Of a stretch of DNA of 64,000 nucleotides, positions 35,136-44,696 are shown piece by piece. The stretch spans positions 1 to 64,000 of the forward strand of contig NZ_JAHVHU010000021.1 of assembly GCF_019802045.1 (NCBI RefSeq). Direction: 5' to 3'. Position 1 is the stretch's first letter; every line of letters begins with the position of its first letter. The notes beneath the pieces were generated by a model. The model had not been told where the DNA came from and did not search any database. It saw only the letters and a program-made list of their open reading frames with translations. Position numbers and translations under genes: made by a program. Source of the DNA: Membranihabitans marinus (lineage in GTDB: Bacteria; Bacteroidota; Bacteroidia; Chitinophagales; Saprospiraceae).

Positions 35136-35783
35136 TTATACGCCATCCTGCTCCATCATCATCGATTTGTATTGCCGGAGAATATCTTTAATGTTTGCAA
35201 AGGTACTATAATTACCGGCCAAAAAGCTCGGGATGGTCATCCATTTTGCGTCCTCTATATCCTCTTCTTCCTCCACGATCACCTCCTCGTGTTCCAGTAC
35301 CTGCATCTCATACCAAAAAGTGATTTTCAACACGCGTTTTCCAGACTTAGGATGCCGGTAGGTATGCCGGGTCTTCCCGATTCTATGGGTTAGATCCAGT
35401 TGGCTCAACCCTGTCTCTTCTTCCACTTCCCGCATGGCACATTCTTTTTTTCCTTCCCCTTTTTCTTTCTTCCCTTTGGGGAGGTCCCACCGATCCCGTC
35501 GATAGATAAACAAGACCTTATTTTCCGAGTCGATAATCACCCCGCCCATCGCTTGAATCTTTTTGAATAACGATTTAAAATCAGACTTTAATTGTTTATA
35601 ATCTGTGGCATAGATTCCTATTTTCTGTTCTTCGTTGGATTTCTCCAACTGATCAATTACGTTCAACAATACGGTCTTGTTTCCCATATAAGGGAATACT
35701 TCATATCCTTTTTCTCTAAAAAGTTCTGCTTCCTCTGACTTCAGTAAACATAAAGGATGGTCATTGATGTAGATTTTGTACAT
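35136..35783 (-). CDS. Nudix hydrolase
   Basis: A 215-residue protein whose C-terminal Nudix domain (about 75-200) carries an intact Nudix box: GKKEKGEGKKECAMREVEEE followed by TGL, fitting GX5EX7REUXEEXGU. The preceding DRWDLPKGKK is the usual lead-in. The N-terminal ~70 residues (MYKIYINDHPLCLLKSEEAE) are an extra domain seen in Bacteroidota homologues. It should hydrolyse a nucleoside-diphosphate-linked compound; substrate unknown. It precedes folD and may share its transcript. Confidence 0.88.
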   Translation of the reverse strand: MYKIYINDHPLCLLKSEEAELFREKGYEVFPYMGNKTVLLNVIDQLEKSNEEQKIGIYATDYKQLKSDFKSLFKKIQAMGGVIIDSENKVLFIYRRDRWDLPKGKKEKGEGKKECAMREVEEETGLSQLDLTHRIGKTRHTYRHPKSGKRVLKITFWYEMQVLEHEEVIVEEEEDIEDAKWMTIPSFLAGNYSTFANIKDILRQYKSMMMEQDGV

Positions 35784-35834
35784 TTGAATTTTTTAATGAA
35801 GACGTTTAGTAATTATGTGCTAAAATTAATGATT

Positions 35835-35842
35835 TATGTTTG
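35835..35842 (+). promoter_or_regulatory. Putative -7 element upstream of pyrE
   Basis: TATGTTTG matches TAnnTTTG on the plus strand, 150 bases before the pyrE ATG, in the divergent region between the Nudix and pyrE genes. Motif match only. Confidence 0.35.
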
Positions 35843-35991
35843 ATTTGCAACACCGGCTCGCTTTGGATTCCTTCCTGTATGGGAGAGCTACTACGCCAGA
35901 TAAAGCACAGTATATCAACCAACAGGCTGCACATAGATCATCAATTTGTTAACAAATATTCTTAAGGATTATACGAAATAAAATGCGATAA

Positions 35992-36624
35992 ATGGAAAGT
36001 AAACCGAAAGAAATTGCTGAAATATTATTGGAACTGGAAGCGGTCAAACTCAGTCCGCAAGAACCATTCACCTGGGCTTCAGGCATCCAGTCACCTATTT
36101 ACTGCGATAACCGCATCACCTTATCCCACCCGGAAGAACGGAAATTCATGGCCCGGTCGCTGATGGAATTGGTCCCCGACTGGGAACATGTTGACGTCAT
36201 CGCCGGCGTAGCCACCGCAGGCATACCCTATGCCAGCATTTTGGCGCATATGACTGAAAAACCATTAGTATATGTCCGTTCGGCATCGAAAAGTCACGGC
36301 CGACAAAATGTGATCGAGGGCTCCTATGAGGCCGGTCAACGGGTCATCGTCGTGGAAGATCTGATCTCGACCGGTGGCAGCGTATTGGAAGCGGTCGAAC
36401 AATTGCGTAAGGCAAAGCTTAACGTATCCGGTGTCATCGCAATTTTCACCTACCAACTCGCTGATGCAGAAGAAAACTTCAGGAATGCCAAAGTAGATTA
36501 CGCAACCCTCAGTAATTACAATGCACTGATTGATCAGGCGGTCGAGATGGAATACATCGATGACAATGATCTGAGCACGCTCAAAAAATGGAACAAATCA
36601 CCTAAAACCTGGAATCATGAATAA
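35992..36624 (+). CDS. pyrE: Orotate phosphoribosyltransferase
   Basis: PyrE makes orotidine 5'-phosphate from orotate and PRPP. The 210-residue protein has PFTWASGIQSPIYCDNRITL near the N-terminus, DVIAGVATAGIPYASILA, YVRSASKSHGRQNVIEG with the catalytic loop Lys residues, and the PRPP-binding motif VIVVEDLISTGGSVLEAVEQ (about 116-135). Length is normal. Its last eight bases overlap the start of the M42 peptidase gene, so the pair is translationally coupled. Confidence 0.95.
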   Translation: MESKPKEIAEILLELEAVKLSPQEPFTWASGIQSPIYCDNRITLSHPEERKFMARSLMELVPDWEHVDVIAGVATAGIPYASILAHMTEKPLVYVRSASKSHGRQNVIEGSYEAGQRVIVVEDLISTGGSVLEAVEQLRKAKLNVSGVIAIFTYQLADAEENFRNAKVDYATLSNYNALIDQAVEMEYIDDNDLSTLKKWNKSPKTWNHE

Positions 36625-37699
36625 CTCGATATGGGATAAAGAATCCACTGATTTTTTACATAAATACATTAACAATGCCTCACCGACCGGTCGGGAAGTA
36701 GCGGGTCAGAAACTATGGCTGGAGTACCTCAAACCCTATATCGATGAATACGAAGTCGATCACTACGGTTCCGTCTTTGTTGTCATCAATCCAGGGCAAG
36801 AAAAACGGATCGTGATCGAAGCGCACGCTGATGAGATCTCTTGGTTTGTGAACTACATTTCCAAGGACGGTTTCCTACACGTCATTCGCAACGGCGGGTC
36901 TGATAATGAAGTCGCACCGGGCAAAAAGGTCATCATCCACACACCGGAGGGACCAGTCAAAGGCGTCTTTGGGTGGCCCGCGATTCATACACGTAAAGGG
37001 AAAAGCACCACCAAACCCGACATCGACAAATTGTTTATCGATGTGGGTGCCGAGAATAAGAAAGAAGTGGAAGACATGGGCGTCCATGTGGGATGCATCG
37101 TCACCTATCCGGATGAGCTCGATCTCCACAACGATAAATTTTATGTGGGGCGTGCTCTGGATAATCGGATGGGGGGCTTTTGCATTGCCCAAGTGGCCAA
37201 GTTAATTAAAGAGAACAAAATCGAACTGCCCTATTCACTCTATGTCGTGAATGCGGTGCAGGAAGAAATCGGTTTGCGGGGGGCACAAATGATCGCACAG
37301 CGTATTAAACCCCATGCCGCAATCATTACCGATGTCACCCACGACACCTCCACACCCCACATGAATACCAAGAAACAAGGCGATGTCAAATGCGGCAAAG
37401 GACCAGCGCTGACGTATGGTCCAGCCGTCCACTATACCTTACTGGAAATGATTATCAACGCCGCCCGGGAAGAAGAAATTCCCATCCAACGGGAAGCAGC
37501 CTCCCGCAGTACCGGAACCGACACCGATGCCTTTGCCTACAGCAATGAAGGGGTTCCATCTGCTTTGATTTCATTGCCATTGCGGTATATGCATACGACG
37601 GTAGAATCCGCCCATAAGGAAGATATTGAGAACGTCATCAAACTCATCTATCACACTTTACAAGATATTGATGGCACGGAAACATTTAAATATTTTTAA
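36617..37699 (+). CDS. M42 family metallopeptidase (glutamyl aminopeptidase-like)
   Basis: A 360-residue di-zinc aminopeptidase of the TET type. Metal and catalytic motifs: IEAHADEISWFV (about 68-79), GRALDNRMGGF (first bridging Asp), NAVQEEIGLRGA (about 213-224, the Glu-Glu pair), ITDVTHDTSTP, and the C-terminal PLRYMHTTVESAHKEDIENV with the last His ligand. M42 peptidases form dodecamers that trim cytoplasmic peptides. It overlaps pyrE by eight bases and is followed after nine bases by the UbiA-like gene. Confidence 0.93.
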   Translation: MNNSIWDKESTDFLHKYINNASPTGREVAGQKLWLEYLKPYIDEYEVDHYGSVFVVINPGQEKRIVIEAHADEISWFVNYISKDGFLHVIRNGGSDNEVAPGKKVIIHTPEGPVKGVFGWPAIHTRKGKSTTKPDIDKLFIDVGAENKKEVEDMGVHVGCIVTYPDELDLHNDKFYVGRALDNRMGGFCIAQVAKLIKENKIELPYSLYVVNAVQEEIGLRGAQMIAQRIKPHAAIITDVTHDTSTPHMNTKKQGDVKCGKGPALTYGPAVHYTLLEMIINAAREEEIPIQREAASRSTGTDTDAFAYSNEGVPSALISLPLRYMHTTVESAHKEDIENVIKLIYHTLQDIDGTETFKYF

Positions 37700-37708
37700 A
37701 TCAAAACA

Positions 37709-38551
37709 GTGCGGAGGTTGACCAAGAAAGAACGCTCCATAGAAGATATCATGCTCAGATCCCATTTATGGCTGGGCATCTGTGCTGTACTCTGCACCTG
37801 GGGAACTTTTGTGCTTCTACAGCGTCCGGTCTCCTTTCGGTACCTCGGTTTCGTTCTGGTGGGGACCATGACCATATATAGTCTGCACAGTGTATTAACC
37901 CAAAAGTCAGCACAAGACGCCCCAGCCGCCGTATGGCCTGCTCTTGTGAGAGGCACGTTGATCCTGGGGGCAGTGGTCACCGTGATTCTTTATCTTTTTC
38001 TGAACCGGATCAATCAACTCATTCTGCTCTTCCCGGCCGGAATGGCATTGTTGTATGTATTTCCGGTCTATCGTGGCAAAAGGCTCAAGGATTTTCCGTT
38101 CATAAAGATCATCGCGATCGTATTGGCCTGGACTACAGTGACGTATTGGATCCCGGTTCATTCCATTTCCCACTGGTGGTCTGAGACAGGATTCACCTAT
38201 TTATTGGTGGACCGGTTGTTGTTTTTTTTCGCCTTGGCCATCCCATTTGATATTCGGGATATTCAATACGATCAAAGTCACCATCTGAAGACGATTCCCA
38301 ACACGATTGGGTTGCACAACAGCCAAAATCTGGCCCTTTTTGCTCTTTTTCTCGCTTCGGGATTTATGGCCATGGGCATGGAGGCTTTGGGGCTGGATGG
38401 CCCCGTCAAGATCGGACTCCTGGTGGTCTATCTTTTGCTGGGCGCCATCATCATACAACTCAAAAGATTACCCGGTCCGAAGTTCTACAGTTGGGGGATC
38501 GATGGTGTTTTATTCCTATACGGATTTGTGTTACTCCTTTTAGTCAAATAA
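37709..38551 (+). CDS. UbiA-like polytopic membrane protein lacking the first Asp-rich motif
   Basis: A 280-residue integral membrane protein with about eight hydrophobic segments. AIPFDIRDIQYDQSHHLKTI (about 183-202) corresponds to the second Asp-rich motif of UbiA prenyltransferases (DxxxD), followed by the usual TIPNTIGLHNSQ. The first NDxxD motif is not seen: the equivalent early segment reads YSLHSVLTQK. So prenyltransferase activity is doubtful, and it may be a degenerate or divergent homologue. The start is GTG at 37709, nine bases after the peptidase stop; an ATG at 37751 is an alternative. Confidence 0.75.
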   Translation: MRRLTKKERSIEDIMLRSHLWLGICAVLCTWGTFVLLQRPVSFRYLGFVLVGTMTIYSLHSVLTQKSAQDAPAAVWPALVRGTLILGAVVTVILYLFLNRINQLILLFPAGMALLYVFPVYRGKRLKDFPFIKIIAIVLAWTTVTYWIPVHSISHWWSETGFTYLLVDRLLFFFALAIPFDIRDIQYDQSHHLKTIPNTIGLHNSQNLALFALFLASGFMAMGMEALGLDGPVKIGLLVVYLLLGAIIIQLKRLPGPKFYSWGIDGVLFLYGFVLLLLVK

Positions 38552-38555
38552 TTCG

Positions 38556-38563
38556 TAATTTTG
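38556..38563 (+). promoter_or_regulatory. Putative -7 element for lysA
   Basis: TAATTTTG, followed by CCCCC, matches TAnnTTTG and lies just after the UbiA-like stop and ~30 bases before the lysA ATG. It supports the ATG at 38593 over the longer frame and suggests lysA has its own promoter. Confidence 0.55.
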
Positions 38564-38592
38564 CCCCCTTAACAATTATTAAAATCTGGCTT

Positions 38593-39846
38593 ATGAATTT
38601 TATGGATGGCGTATACAAAGTACAGGACATACCCTTTACTGATCTGGCCGACCAATATGGCACCCCCCTTTTCGTGTATGACGGAGATAAAATTAAATCC
38701 CAATACCAAAAAATGGTGAATGCTTTTGATGTTAAAAAGCTCAAAATCAACTATGCCTGCAAAGCCTTGACGAACATCAATATTTTAAAATTGATGCGTC
38801 AGTTGGGTTCCGGTATCGATGCGGTCTCCATCGGCGAAATAAAACTCAGCCTTCTGGCCGGATTTCCGCCACAGGATATTGTATACACCCCAAATTCTGT
38901 CGGGATCGAGGAAATCGAAGAAGCCATTAAACTGGGGGTTCGCATCAACATCGATAACATCGAGATGCTCGAATACTTTGGGCACCATTACCCCGACCTT
39001 AAAATCTGCATCCGAATAAATCCGCATGTGATGGCGGGCGGTCATTCCAAAATATCCGTCGGTCACATCGATTCAAAATTTGGCATATCAATCCATCAAA
39101 TGCCATTGGTACACCGCATCGTGAAAAACCAAAAAATCCAGGTGGAAGGGATTCATATGCATACCGGATCGGACATCCTTGATGTGGAAGTATTTCTCCA
39201 CGCGGCCGATATTCTTTTCAACCAGGCCCGGGAATTTGATGAGCTGGATTACATTGACTTTGGATCCGGGTTTAAAGTAAAATACAAGGAAAACGACATC
39301 GAAACAGATATCGAGGCACTGGGGAAGGCGATGTCCCGGAAGTTCAATGAATTTTGCAAGGAAACCGGCATGGATCTGACGCTGGCCTTTGAACCGGGAA
39401 AATACCTGGTCAGTGAAAGCGGTTACTTTCTGGCCAAAACAAACATCATCAAACAAACGACCAGCACGGTCTTTGCGGGGATTAACACCGGGTTCAATCA
39501 CATGATCCGTCCCATGTTTTACAACGCCCACCACGACATCATCAATGTATCCAGTGTCGATGGTATTCCCAAACTATACACCGTAGTCGGTTACATTTGT
39601 GAGACCGACACCTTTGCCTACAACCGCAAAATAAATCAGATCACACCGGGAGATATCTTGGTATTTAAGAATGCTGGGGCCTACTGCTTTAGCATGGCTT
39701 CCAACTACAATTCCAGACTTTTACCGGCAGAGGTACTTATCCTGGATAACAAATCTTATTTGATCCGGGAGCGGCAGGAGTTTGAGGATTTGTTGAAAAA
39801 TCAGGTAGAGGTACCTATTTTTGAAAAAGCGGAGGTTGATGGTTAA
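38593..39846 (+). CDS. lysA: Diaminopimelate decarboxylase
   Basis: LysA decarboxylates meso-diaminopimelate to lysine with PLP. The 417-residue protein, taken from MNFMDGVYKVQDI, has the alanine-racemase-like barrel: PLFVYDGDKIKSQY, NYACKALTNINILKLM with PLP Lys57, GIHMHTGSDILDVEVFLHAA, DYIDFGSGFKVKY, FEPGKYLVSESGYF and the C-terminal GDILVFKNAGAYCFSMASNY. The longer frame from 38491 lies inside the UbiA-like gene and before the predicted promoter. The last codons and the stop (GTT GAT GGT TAA) are the first units of a GGTTAAT array, so the native C-terminus may have been trimmed or replaced. Confidence 0.93.
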   Translation: MNFMDGVYKVQDIPFTDLADQYGTPLFVYDGDKIKSQYQKMVNAFDVKKLKINYACKALTNINILKLMRQLGSGIDAVSIGEIKLSLLAGFPPQDIVYTPNSVGIEEIEEAIKLGVRINIDNIEMLEYFGHHYPDLKICIRINPHVMAGGHSKISVGHIDSKFGISIHQMPLVHRIVKNQKIQVEGIHMHTGSDILDVEVFLHAADILFNQAREFDELDYIDFGSGFKVKYKENDIETDIEALGKAMSRKFNEFCKETGMDLTLAFEPGKYLVSESGYFLAKTNIIKQTTSTVFAGINTGFNHMIRPMFYNAHHDIINVSSVDGIPKLYTVVGYICETDTFAYNRKINQITPGDILVFKNAGAYCFSMASNYNSRLLPAEVLILDNKSYLIRERQEFEDLLKNQVEVPIFEKAEVDG

Positions 39847-40133
39847 TGGTTAATGGTTAATGGTTAATGGTTAATGGTTAATGGTTAATGGTTAATGGTT
39901 AATGGTTGATGGTTGATGGTTGATGGTTGATGGTTAATGGTTGATGGTGGATGGTTAATGGTTGATGGTGGATGGTTAATGGTTGATGGTGGATGGTTAA
40001 TGGTTGATGGTTGATGGTGGATGGTTAATGGTTGATGGTTAATGGTTGATGGTTGATGGTTAATGGTTAATGGTTAATGGTTAATGGTTGATTGTTAATG
40101 GTGGATGGTGGATGGTGGATGGTTAATGGTTAA
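39833..40133. repeat. Heptamer array GGTTAAT/GGTTGAT/GGTGGAT (about 43 units)
   Basis: A 300-base array of 7-base units: mainly GGTTAAT at the start, then mixed GGTTGAT and GGTGGAT, arranged partly in higher-order pairs and triplets. It begins inside the last codons of lysA and contributes its stop codon. Shorter versions follow prmA (30937-30985) and traces follow the transglutaminase gene (about 23288-23308). Confidence 0.95.
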
Positions 40134-40365
40134 CATCGATGTTGCTCGTTGGTTATTGGTATCAGACTGAGAGGCTATCCAATAAAAACTCCCCATTTCT
40201 CAGGTGTAAGGCACGCTTGAAGGTGCCCTCCACCAGGCCGTGGAAGACACTTGCCGTGAAAGGATGCGCGAGAGGATAGTGGCTTACACCTAAATAAAAA
40301 CCCCGCCAATTCCTCCGTTCTCGCAATTCTTTTTTTATATTCGGAAAAAAATAACTCCAAAGAAT

Positions 40366-41736
40366 ATGAAATCACGTCGTACCTTTATCAAGCAAGCCGG
40401 ATTTGTAAGCCTCGGATTTATGGGGCTCCATAAGTTCACAAATGCCTTCCCGGCCGGAATGCATAAAATGGGTTATGGTCCGTTACTGCCAGATCCTGAT
40501 AATGCCTTGATATTACCCAAAGGCTTTACCTACAAAATCATTTCCCGGAAAGGAAACAAAATGTCCGACGGATTTTTTCAACCCGGATTGTCCGATGGTA
40601 TGGCCGCTTTCGAATTCGGCGGAAAAACCTTGCTGGTCCGAAATCATGAGATATCTCCGGGCGATCTTGAACAGGGACCCTACGGCAGCAAAGGCGAATT
40701 GCTGAATAAGATCAACAAAGATTTGATTTATGACTTTGGCCGGGGGGAGCGGATCGGACTGGGCGGGACCACCAATGTGGTCTTCAATGAAAAAACACAG
40801 GAGGTTGAGAAAGAATTCCTAAGCCTGACCGGAACCTACCGGAACTGTGCCGGAGGGCCTACACCCTGGGGAACCTGGGTCACCTGTGAAGAAACTTCTG
40901 CACGCGCCGATGAATTTCTCGAAAAAGACCACGGGTACAATTTTGAAGTAAAAGCATCGGCGAATGGCGGATTGCAAGCACCGGTCCCGTTAAAAGCCAT
41001 GGGACGGTTTACACACGAAGCTGTGGCGGTCGATCCCGATACGGGGATCGTTTATGAGACCGAAGACGACAGTGAAGGTTTGATATACCGATTTATTCCA
41101 GACAAATATGGCGATCTTTCATCCGGTAAACTGCAAGCTTTGATGGTCCGTGATCAGCCTGGATGCGATACCCGGAATTGGAAAAAACTCGAAACCGAGG
41201 AATTTCCGGTCAACAAACCCATGGAGGTGGTCTGGATCGATCTGGAAGACATAGATTCACCGGACAGCGACCTGCGATTCCGGGGTTTTGAAGATGGAGC
41301 TGCCCGGTTTGCCCGAGGCGAAGGCATGTGGTATGGCAACGGGGAAGTCTATTTTGCTTGCACCAATGGCGGCAAGGAAAACAATGGTCAGATATTCCGT
41401 TATGTTCCCGGAAAATATGAAGGAACGGATCGTGAAAATGAAGCTCCGGGTACTCTGGAGCTATTTATAGAATCCATGAATTCTGACTTGATGCAATTTG
41501 CAGACAATCTCACGGTCGCTCCCTGGGGTGACGTAATCGTCGCTGAAGATAAAAATGAACCGCGTTTGGTGGGCATTACCCCCAAAGGTGAAATGTACCA
41601 CATCGCAAAAAACATTGGTTTTCAATCCGAGTTTGCCGGTGTATGTTTTTCTCCCAGTGGGGACACCTTATTTGTCAATATACAGGGACCAGGTCTGACG
41701 GTGGCGATACAAGGCCCATGGGGGAATCGATTATAA
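40366..41736 (+). CDS. PhoX/DUF839-family phosphatase-like protein
   Basis: A 456-residue protein with a twin-arginine signal (SRRTFIKQAGFVSLGF; residues 3-18), so it is folded before export. The family motif GGPTPWGTWVTCEET (about 163-177), the paired THEAVAVDP, and the late FADNLTVAPWGDVIVAED are hallmarks of the PhoX/DUF839 group: Ca/Fe-dependent alkaline phosphatases with a six-bladed propeller fold. Function as a phosphatase is inferred from family. No phosphate-uptake genes are adjacent and no Pho box was sought. Monocistronic, between the heptamer array and cfa. Confidence 0.85.
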   Translation: MKSRRTFIKQAGFVSLGFMGLHKFTNAFPAGMHKMGYGPLLPDPDNALILPKGFTYKIISRKGNKMSDGFFQPGLSDGMAAFEFGGKTLLVRNHEISPGDLEQGPYGSKGELLNKINKDLIYDFGRGERIGLGGTTNVVFNEKTQEVEKEFLSLTGTYRNCAGGPTPWGTWVTCEETSARADEFLEKDHGYNFEVKASANGGLQAPVPLKAMGRFTHEAVAVDPDTGIVYETEDDSEGLIYRFIPDKYGDLSSGKLQALMVRDQPGCDTRNWKKLETEEFPVNKPMEVVWIDLEDIDSPDSDLRFRGFEDGAARFARGEGMWYGNGEVYFACTNGGKENNGQIFRYVPGKYEGTDRENEAPGTLELFIESMNSDLMQFADNLTVAPWGDVIVAEDKNEPRLVGITPKGEMYHIAKNIGFQSEFAGVCFSPSGDTLFVNIQGPGLTVAIQGPWGNRL

Positions 41737-41880
41737 TTCATGAGCTGCTTATTCTTTTAACTTATAATTTTAAATTCCGGAAAATTTCAATTACCTTAAG
41801 CTAATGTAGTACATTGATTGGAATGAGATAAGACCTACGCTCAAACCAACTATATTTATTGAATTATTCAATCCGGAATA

Positions 41881-43023
41881 ATGAAACAAGTCATAAGATT
41901 GCTGCGGGAAGCAGACATCACGGTGAATGGCGACCAGCCTTGGGATATTCACATCAAAAACAAAAAAGTATACAACAGAGTCATCCGTAAAGGATCTCTT
42001 GGTTTGGGAGAATCTTATATGGATGGCTGGTGGGAGGTTGAACAACTGGATGCATTTTTTGACCGAGTACTTCGTAGTAAACTGGATGAGAAATTTACAC
42101 GCACTCCTCAAAACATGATTCGCTACCTAAAAGCCTGGGCACTGAACCTTCAAACAAAAAGCAAAGCGTCTTCCAGCATCATTCATCATTATGATATCGG
42201 GCATGATTTGTATCGTGCTATGCTAGACAAACGGATGGTATACACCTGTGCTTTCTGGGACAATGCCACCACACTGGATGAAGCTCAGGAAGCTAAGTTG
42301 GATCTGATTTGCCAAAAACTGAATGTAAAATCCGATGATCACATCCTGGATATTGGGTGCGGCTGGGGTAGCTTTGCCCGTTTTGCAGCTGAAAAATATG
42401 GGGCACGCGTGACCGGAGTAACCATATCCAAAGACCAAGCAAAGTACGGACGTCAATTGTGCGAAGGATTGCCAGTGGAGATCCGGTTGCAAGATTACCG
42501 GGATGTTTCCGAAAAATATGATAAGATCGTTTCGCTGGGTATGATGGAACACGTCGGGCAAAAGAATTACAAGACTTACCTAAACACGGCAGCCCGGGCG
42601 TTGAAGGACGACGGTCTTTTTCTCATTCAGGTCATCGGTCGCAATACCTCGGCTTATAAAGCCGATGCCTGGATCAGCAAATACATTTTCCCCAATGGTA
42701 TGCTCCCATCCATCAAACAAATCGGGAAAGCCCTCGAAAACACGTTTGTCATGGAGGATTGGCACAACTTCGGACCATACTACGATAAAACACTGATGGC
42801 CTGGTTTGATAATTTTGACCATCATTGGGATGAGCTAAAAAACAACTACTCCGAGCGATTTTACCGGATGTGGAAATACTATCTGTTGTCGTGCGCCGGT
42901 GCGTTCCGATCGCGTTCCAACCAGCTGTGGCAAATCGTGTTGTCTAAGGAAGGTATTGAGGGCGGGTATCAACCGCTGCGATACAGTGAGTTGGGAGCTA
43001 AAGAGCATATGATGGAGAAATAA
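41881..43023 (+). CDS. cfa: Cyclopropane-fatty-acyl-phospholipid synthase
   Basis: Cfa methylates cis double bonds of membrane phospholipids from S-adenosylmethionine. The 380-residue protein has GLGESYMDGWWEVEQLDAFF in the N-terminal domain, IIHHYDIGHDLYRAMLDKRM, MVYTCAFWD, the SAM motif LDIGCGWGSFARFAAEKYGA (about 157-176), VTGVTISKDQ and SLGMMEHVGQKNYKTY, all diagnostic. Length is normal. It has its own upstream gap of ~145 bases. Confidence 0.95.
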   Translation: MKQVIRLLREADITVNGDQPWDIHIKNKKVYNRVIRKGSLGLGESYMDGWWEVEQLDAFFDRVLRSKLDEKFTRTPQNMIRYLKAWALNLQTKSKASSSIIHHYDIGHDLYRAMLDKRMVYTCAFWDNATTLDEAQEAKLDLICQKLNVKSDDHILDIGCGWGSFARFAAEKYGARVTGVTISKDQAKYGRQLCEGLPVEIRLQDYRDVSEKYDKIVSLGMMEHVGQKNYKTYLNTAARALKDDGLFLIQVIGRNTSAYKADAWISKYIFPNGMLPSIKQIGKALENTFVMEDWHNFGPYYDKTLMAWFDNFDHHWDELKNNYSERFYRMWKYYLLSCAGAFRSRSNQLWQIVLSKEGIEGGYQPLRYSELGAKEHMMEK

Positions 43024-43533
43024 TATTTAATTATTGGTGGTTGATGATGAATGTTGAATAATTGATGCGGTAGTTGCTTGAGCTCTGGAAGGAATCTTCT
43101 TCACAGACGTTCATTGTACTTTGGTGATAAAGATTGTGGTTTGATTTTTGAATATGGGGGAAGTTCCTAAGGTATTGGCTAGCTCGGTTTTTTCAGCATT
43201 TTCCAATAATCGGTGGTTAGTTTTGTTATTTGGGGTTGATGAACCTTACCAAAACGGATACGTCTATGTAACTTCAAAATAAAGGAGCAGGCGTCTTTCT
43301 TCCCGAACGTGCAGTTCCATCTTTACCAGAAACGGGCGCTTCTTTTTCCCGGGATTCATCACATATTCTCTGTTCTGCGACCGGGAAAAGAATGGAACTT
43401 AATTCGTATCTTGATCGTTTATAACTCTCGAATGGTGGATGAGGGAAAAAATATAGTATGAATCCATCCCTTTCTCCTCATCACGGATTAGTTGATATGG
43501 AAGACTCCCAATTCTCACAAAATAATCATTACT
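43024..43533. other. Intergenic region after cfa
   Basis: No gene. The first ~50 bases contain GGTGGTTGATGATGAATG-like traces of the heptamer family found after lysA and prmA. The remainder shows nothing recognisable. Confidence 0.4.
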
Positions 43534-44622
43534 TTGAAAAATCGCAGAACATTCATTAAAAAATCAGGCCTGTTTCTGGCAGCCACTTCCCTCCCCTATC
43601 CATATATCATCACACCCACACCCATTCATAAAAAATTAGGTGTTGCGCTATTGGGATTAGGTTCGTATGCGACGAATCAGCTCGCTCCCGCCTTGCAACA
43701 AACCAAGCATATTGAATTGCGTGGCATCGTCACCGGAAGTCCGGATAAAATCCCAGTCTGGCAACAAAAATACAACATCAAGGATACCCATGTCTATAAC
43801 TATGAAAACATGGACCAACTTACCAATAATGATGATATCGATGTGGTGTATATCGTGACGCCCACCTTTCTGCACATGAAGTACGCCGTGAAAGCAGCCC
43901 ATGCAGGCAAACATGTTTTCTGTGAAAAACCCATGGCGATGACGGCCGCCGAGTGCCAGGACATCATTGACGCCTGCCACAAAAACAGAGTAAAACTAGC
44001 CATCGGCTACCGGATGCAACATGAAAAAAACACCAGACAGATTATGGACTGGGCAAAGACAAAACCGTATGGATCGATACAGACTATAGACACCGCGGCT
44101 GGTTTTAAAATCGGCAGCTGGGGCGCCTGGCGGCTGGATGGTGCAAAAGGCGGAGGCGCTATATACGACATGGGCGTTTATCCACTCAATGCAGCCCGGT
44201 ATAGCGCTGGGCTGGAGCCCACATCAGTGACGGCCCGGCATGAAAATGTGCGCCCGGAACTATTTAAAAACGGCGCCAATGAAATCACTTATTTTGATCT
44301 CGAATTTCCCGGTGGGATTACGGCCAATTGCCTGGTCACATACAATACTGGGAAAAATCATCTCAATATTAAATGTCCTAACGGTGGGTATCAACTTTCC
44401 CCTTTTCAAAGCTATACGGGGGTAAGTGGCACCACCACGGACGGTAAGACGCTCAGCTCTTGTGATTGTAATCAACAAGCCGATCAAATGGACAACGACG
44501 CGCTTTCTATCCTCAACGACAAACCTATGCTCGTTCCCGGCGTAGAGGGTCAACGGGATATACGTGTTGTAGAAGCGATACTGGATTCAGCAAGAAATGG
44601 CTCAAAAAATGTGCAGTTATAG
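43534..44622 (+). CDS. Gfo/Idh/MocA-family oxidoreductase with twin-arginine-like N-terminus
   Basis: A ~362-residue NAD(P)-dependent oxidoreductase. The Rossmann motif VALLGLGSYATNQLAPALQ lies near residue 40, followed by VYIVTPTFLHMKYAVKAAHA, FCEKPMAMTAAEC (the conserved EKP) and the C-terminal substrate domain with GGGAIYDMGVYPLNAARY. The TTG at 43534 is the preferred start because it gives KNRRTFIKKSGLFLAATSLP, a Tat-type signal as is common for periplasmic sugar oxidoreductases of Bacteroidota; an earlier TTG at 43492 adds 14 residues. Substrate unknown; no sugar-catabolic neighbours. Confidence 0.85.
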   Translation: MKNRRTFIKKSGLFLAATSLPYPYIITPTPIHKKLGVALLGLGSYATNQLAPALQQTKHIELRGIVTGSPDKIPVWQQKYNIKDTHVYNYENMDQLTNNDDIDVVYIVTPTFLHMKYAVKAAHAGKHVFCEKPMAMTAAECQDIIDACHKNRVKLAIGYRMQHEKNTRQIMDWAKTKPYGSIQTIDTAAGFKIGSWGAWRLDGAKGGGAIYDMGVYPLNAARYSAGLEPTSVTARHENVRPELFKNGANEITYFDLEFPGGITANCLVTYNTGKNHLNIKCPNGGYQLSPFQSYTGVSGTTTDGKTLSSCDCNQQADQMDNDALSILNDKPMLVPGVEGQRDIRVVEAILDSARNGSKNVQL

Positions 44623-44696
44623 ATGATTACTAAGCATTGTCTGGCGAATTAAAATATATTTCATAATCAGCCTTCCCACAGAACCAGGCAGAAAAA

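Noticed and set aside
39833-40133. CRISPR array
   Set aside because: Units are 7 bases with no spacers, and no cas genes are in the window; it is a simple tandem repeat.
39847-40365. Gene in the lysA-phoX gap (66-codon minus-strand frame at 40175-40375)
   Set aside because: It overlaps the PhoX start region, has no recognisable features and follows directly on the heptamer array.
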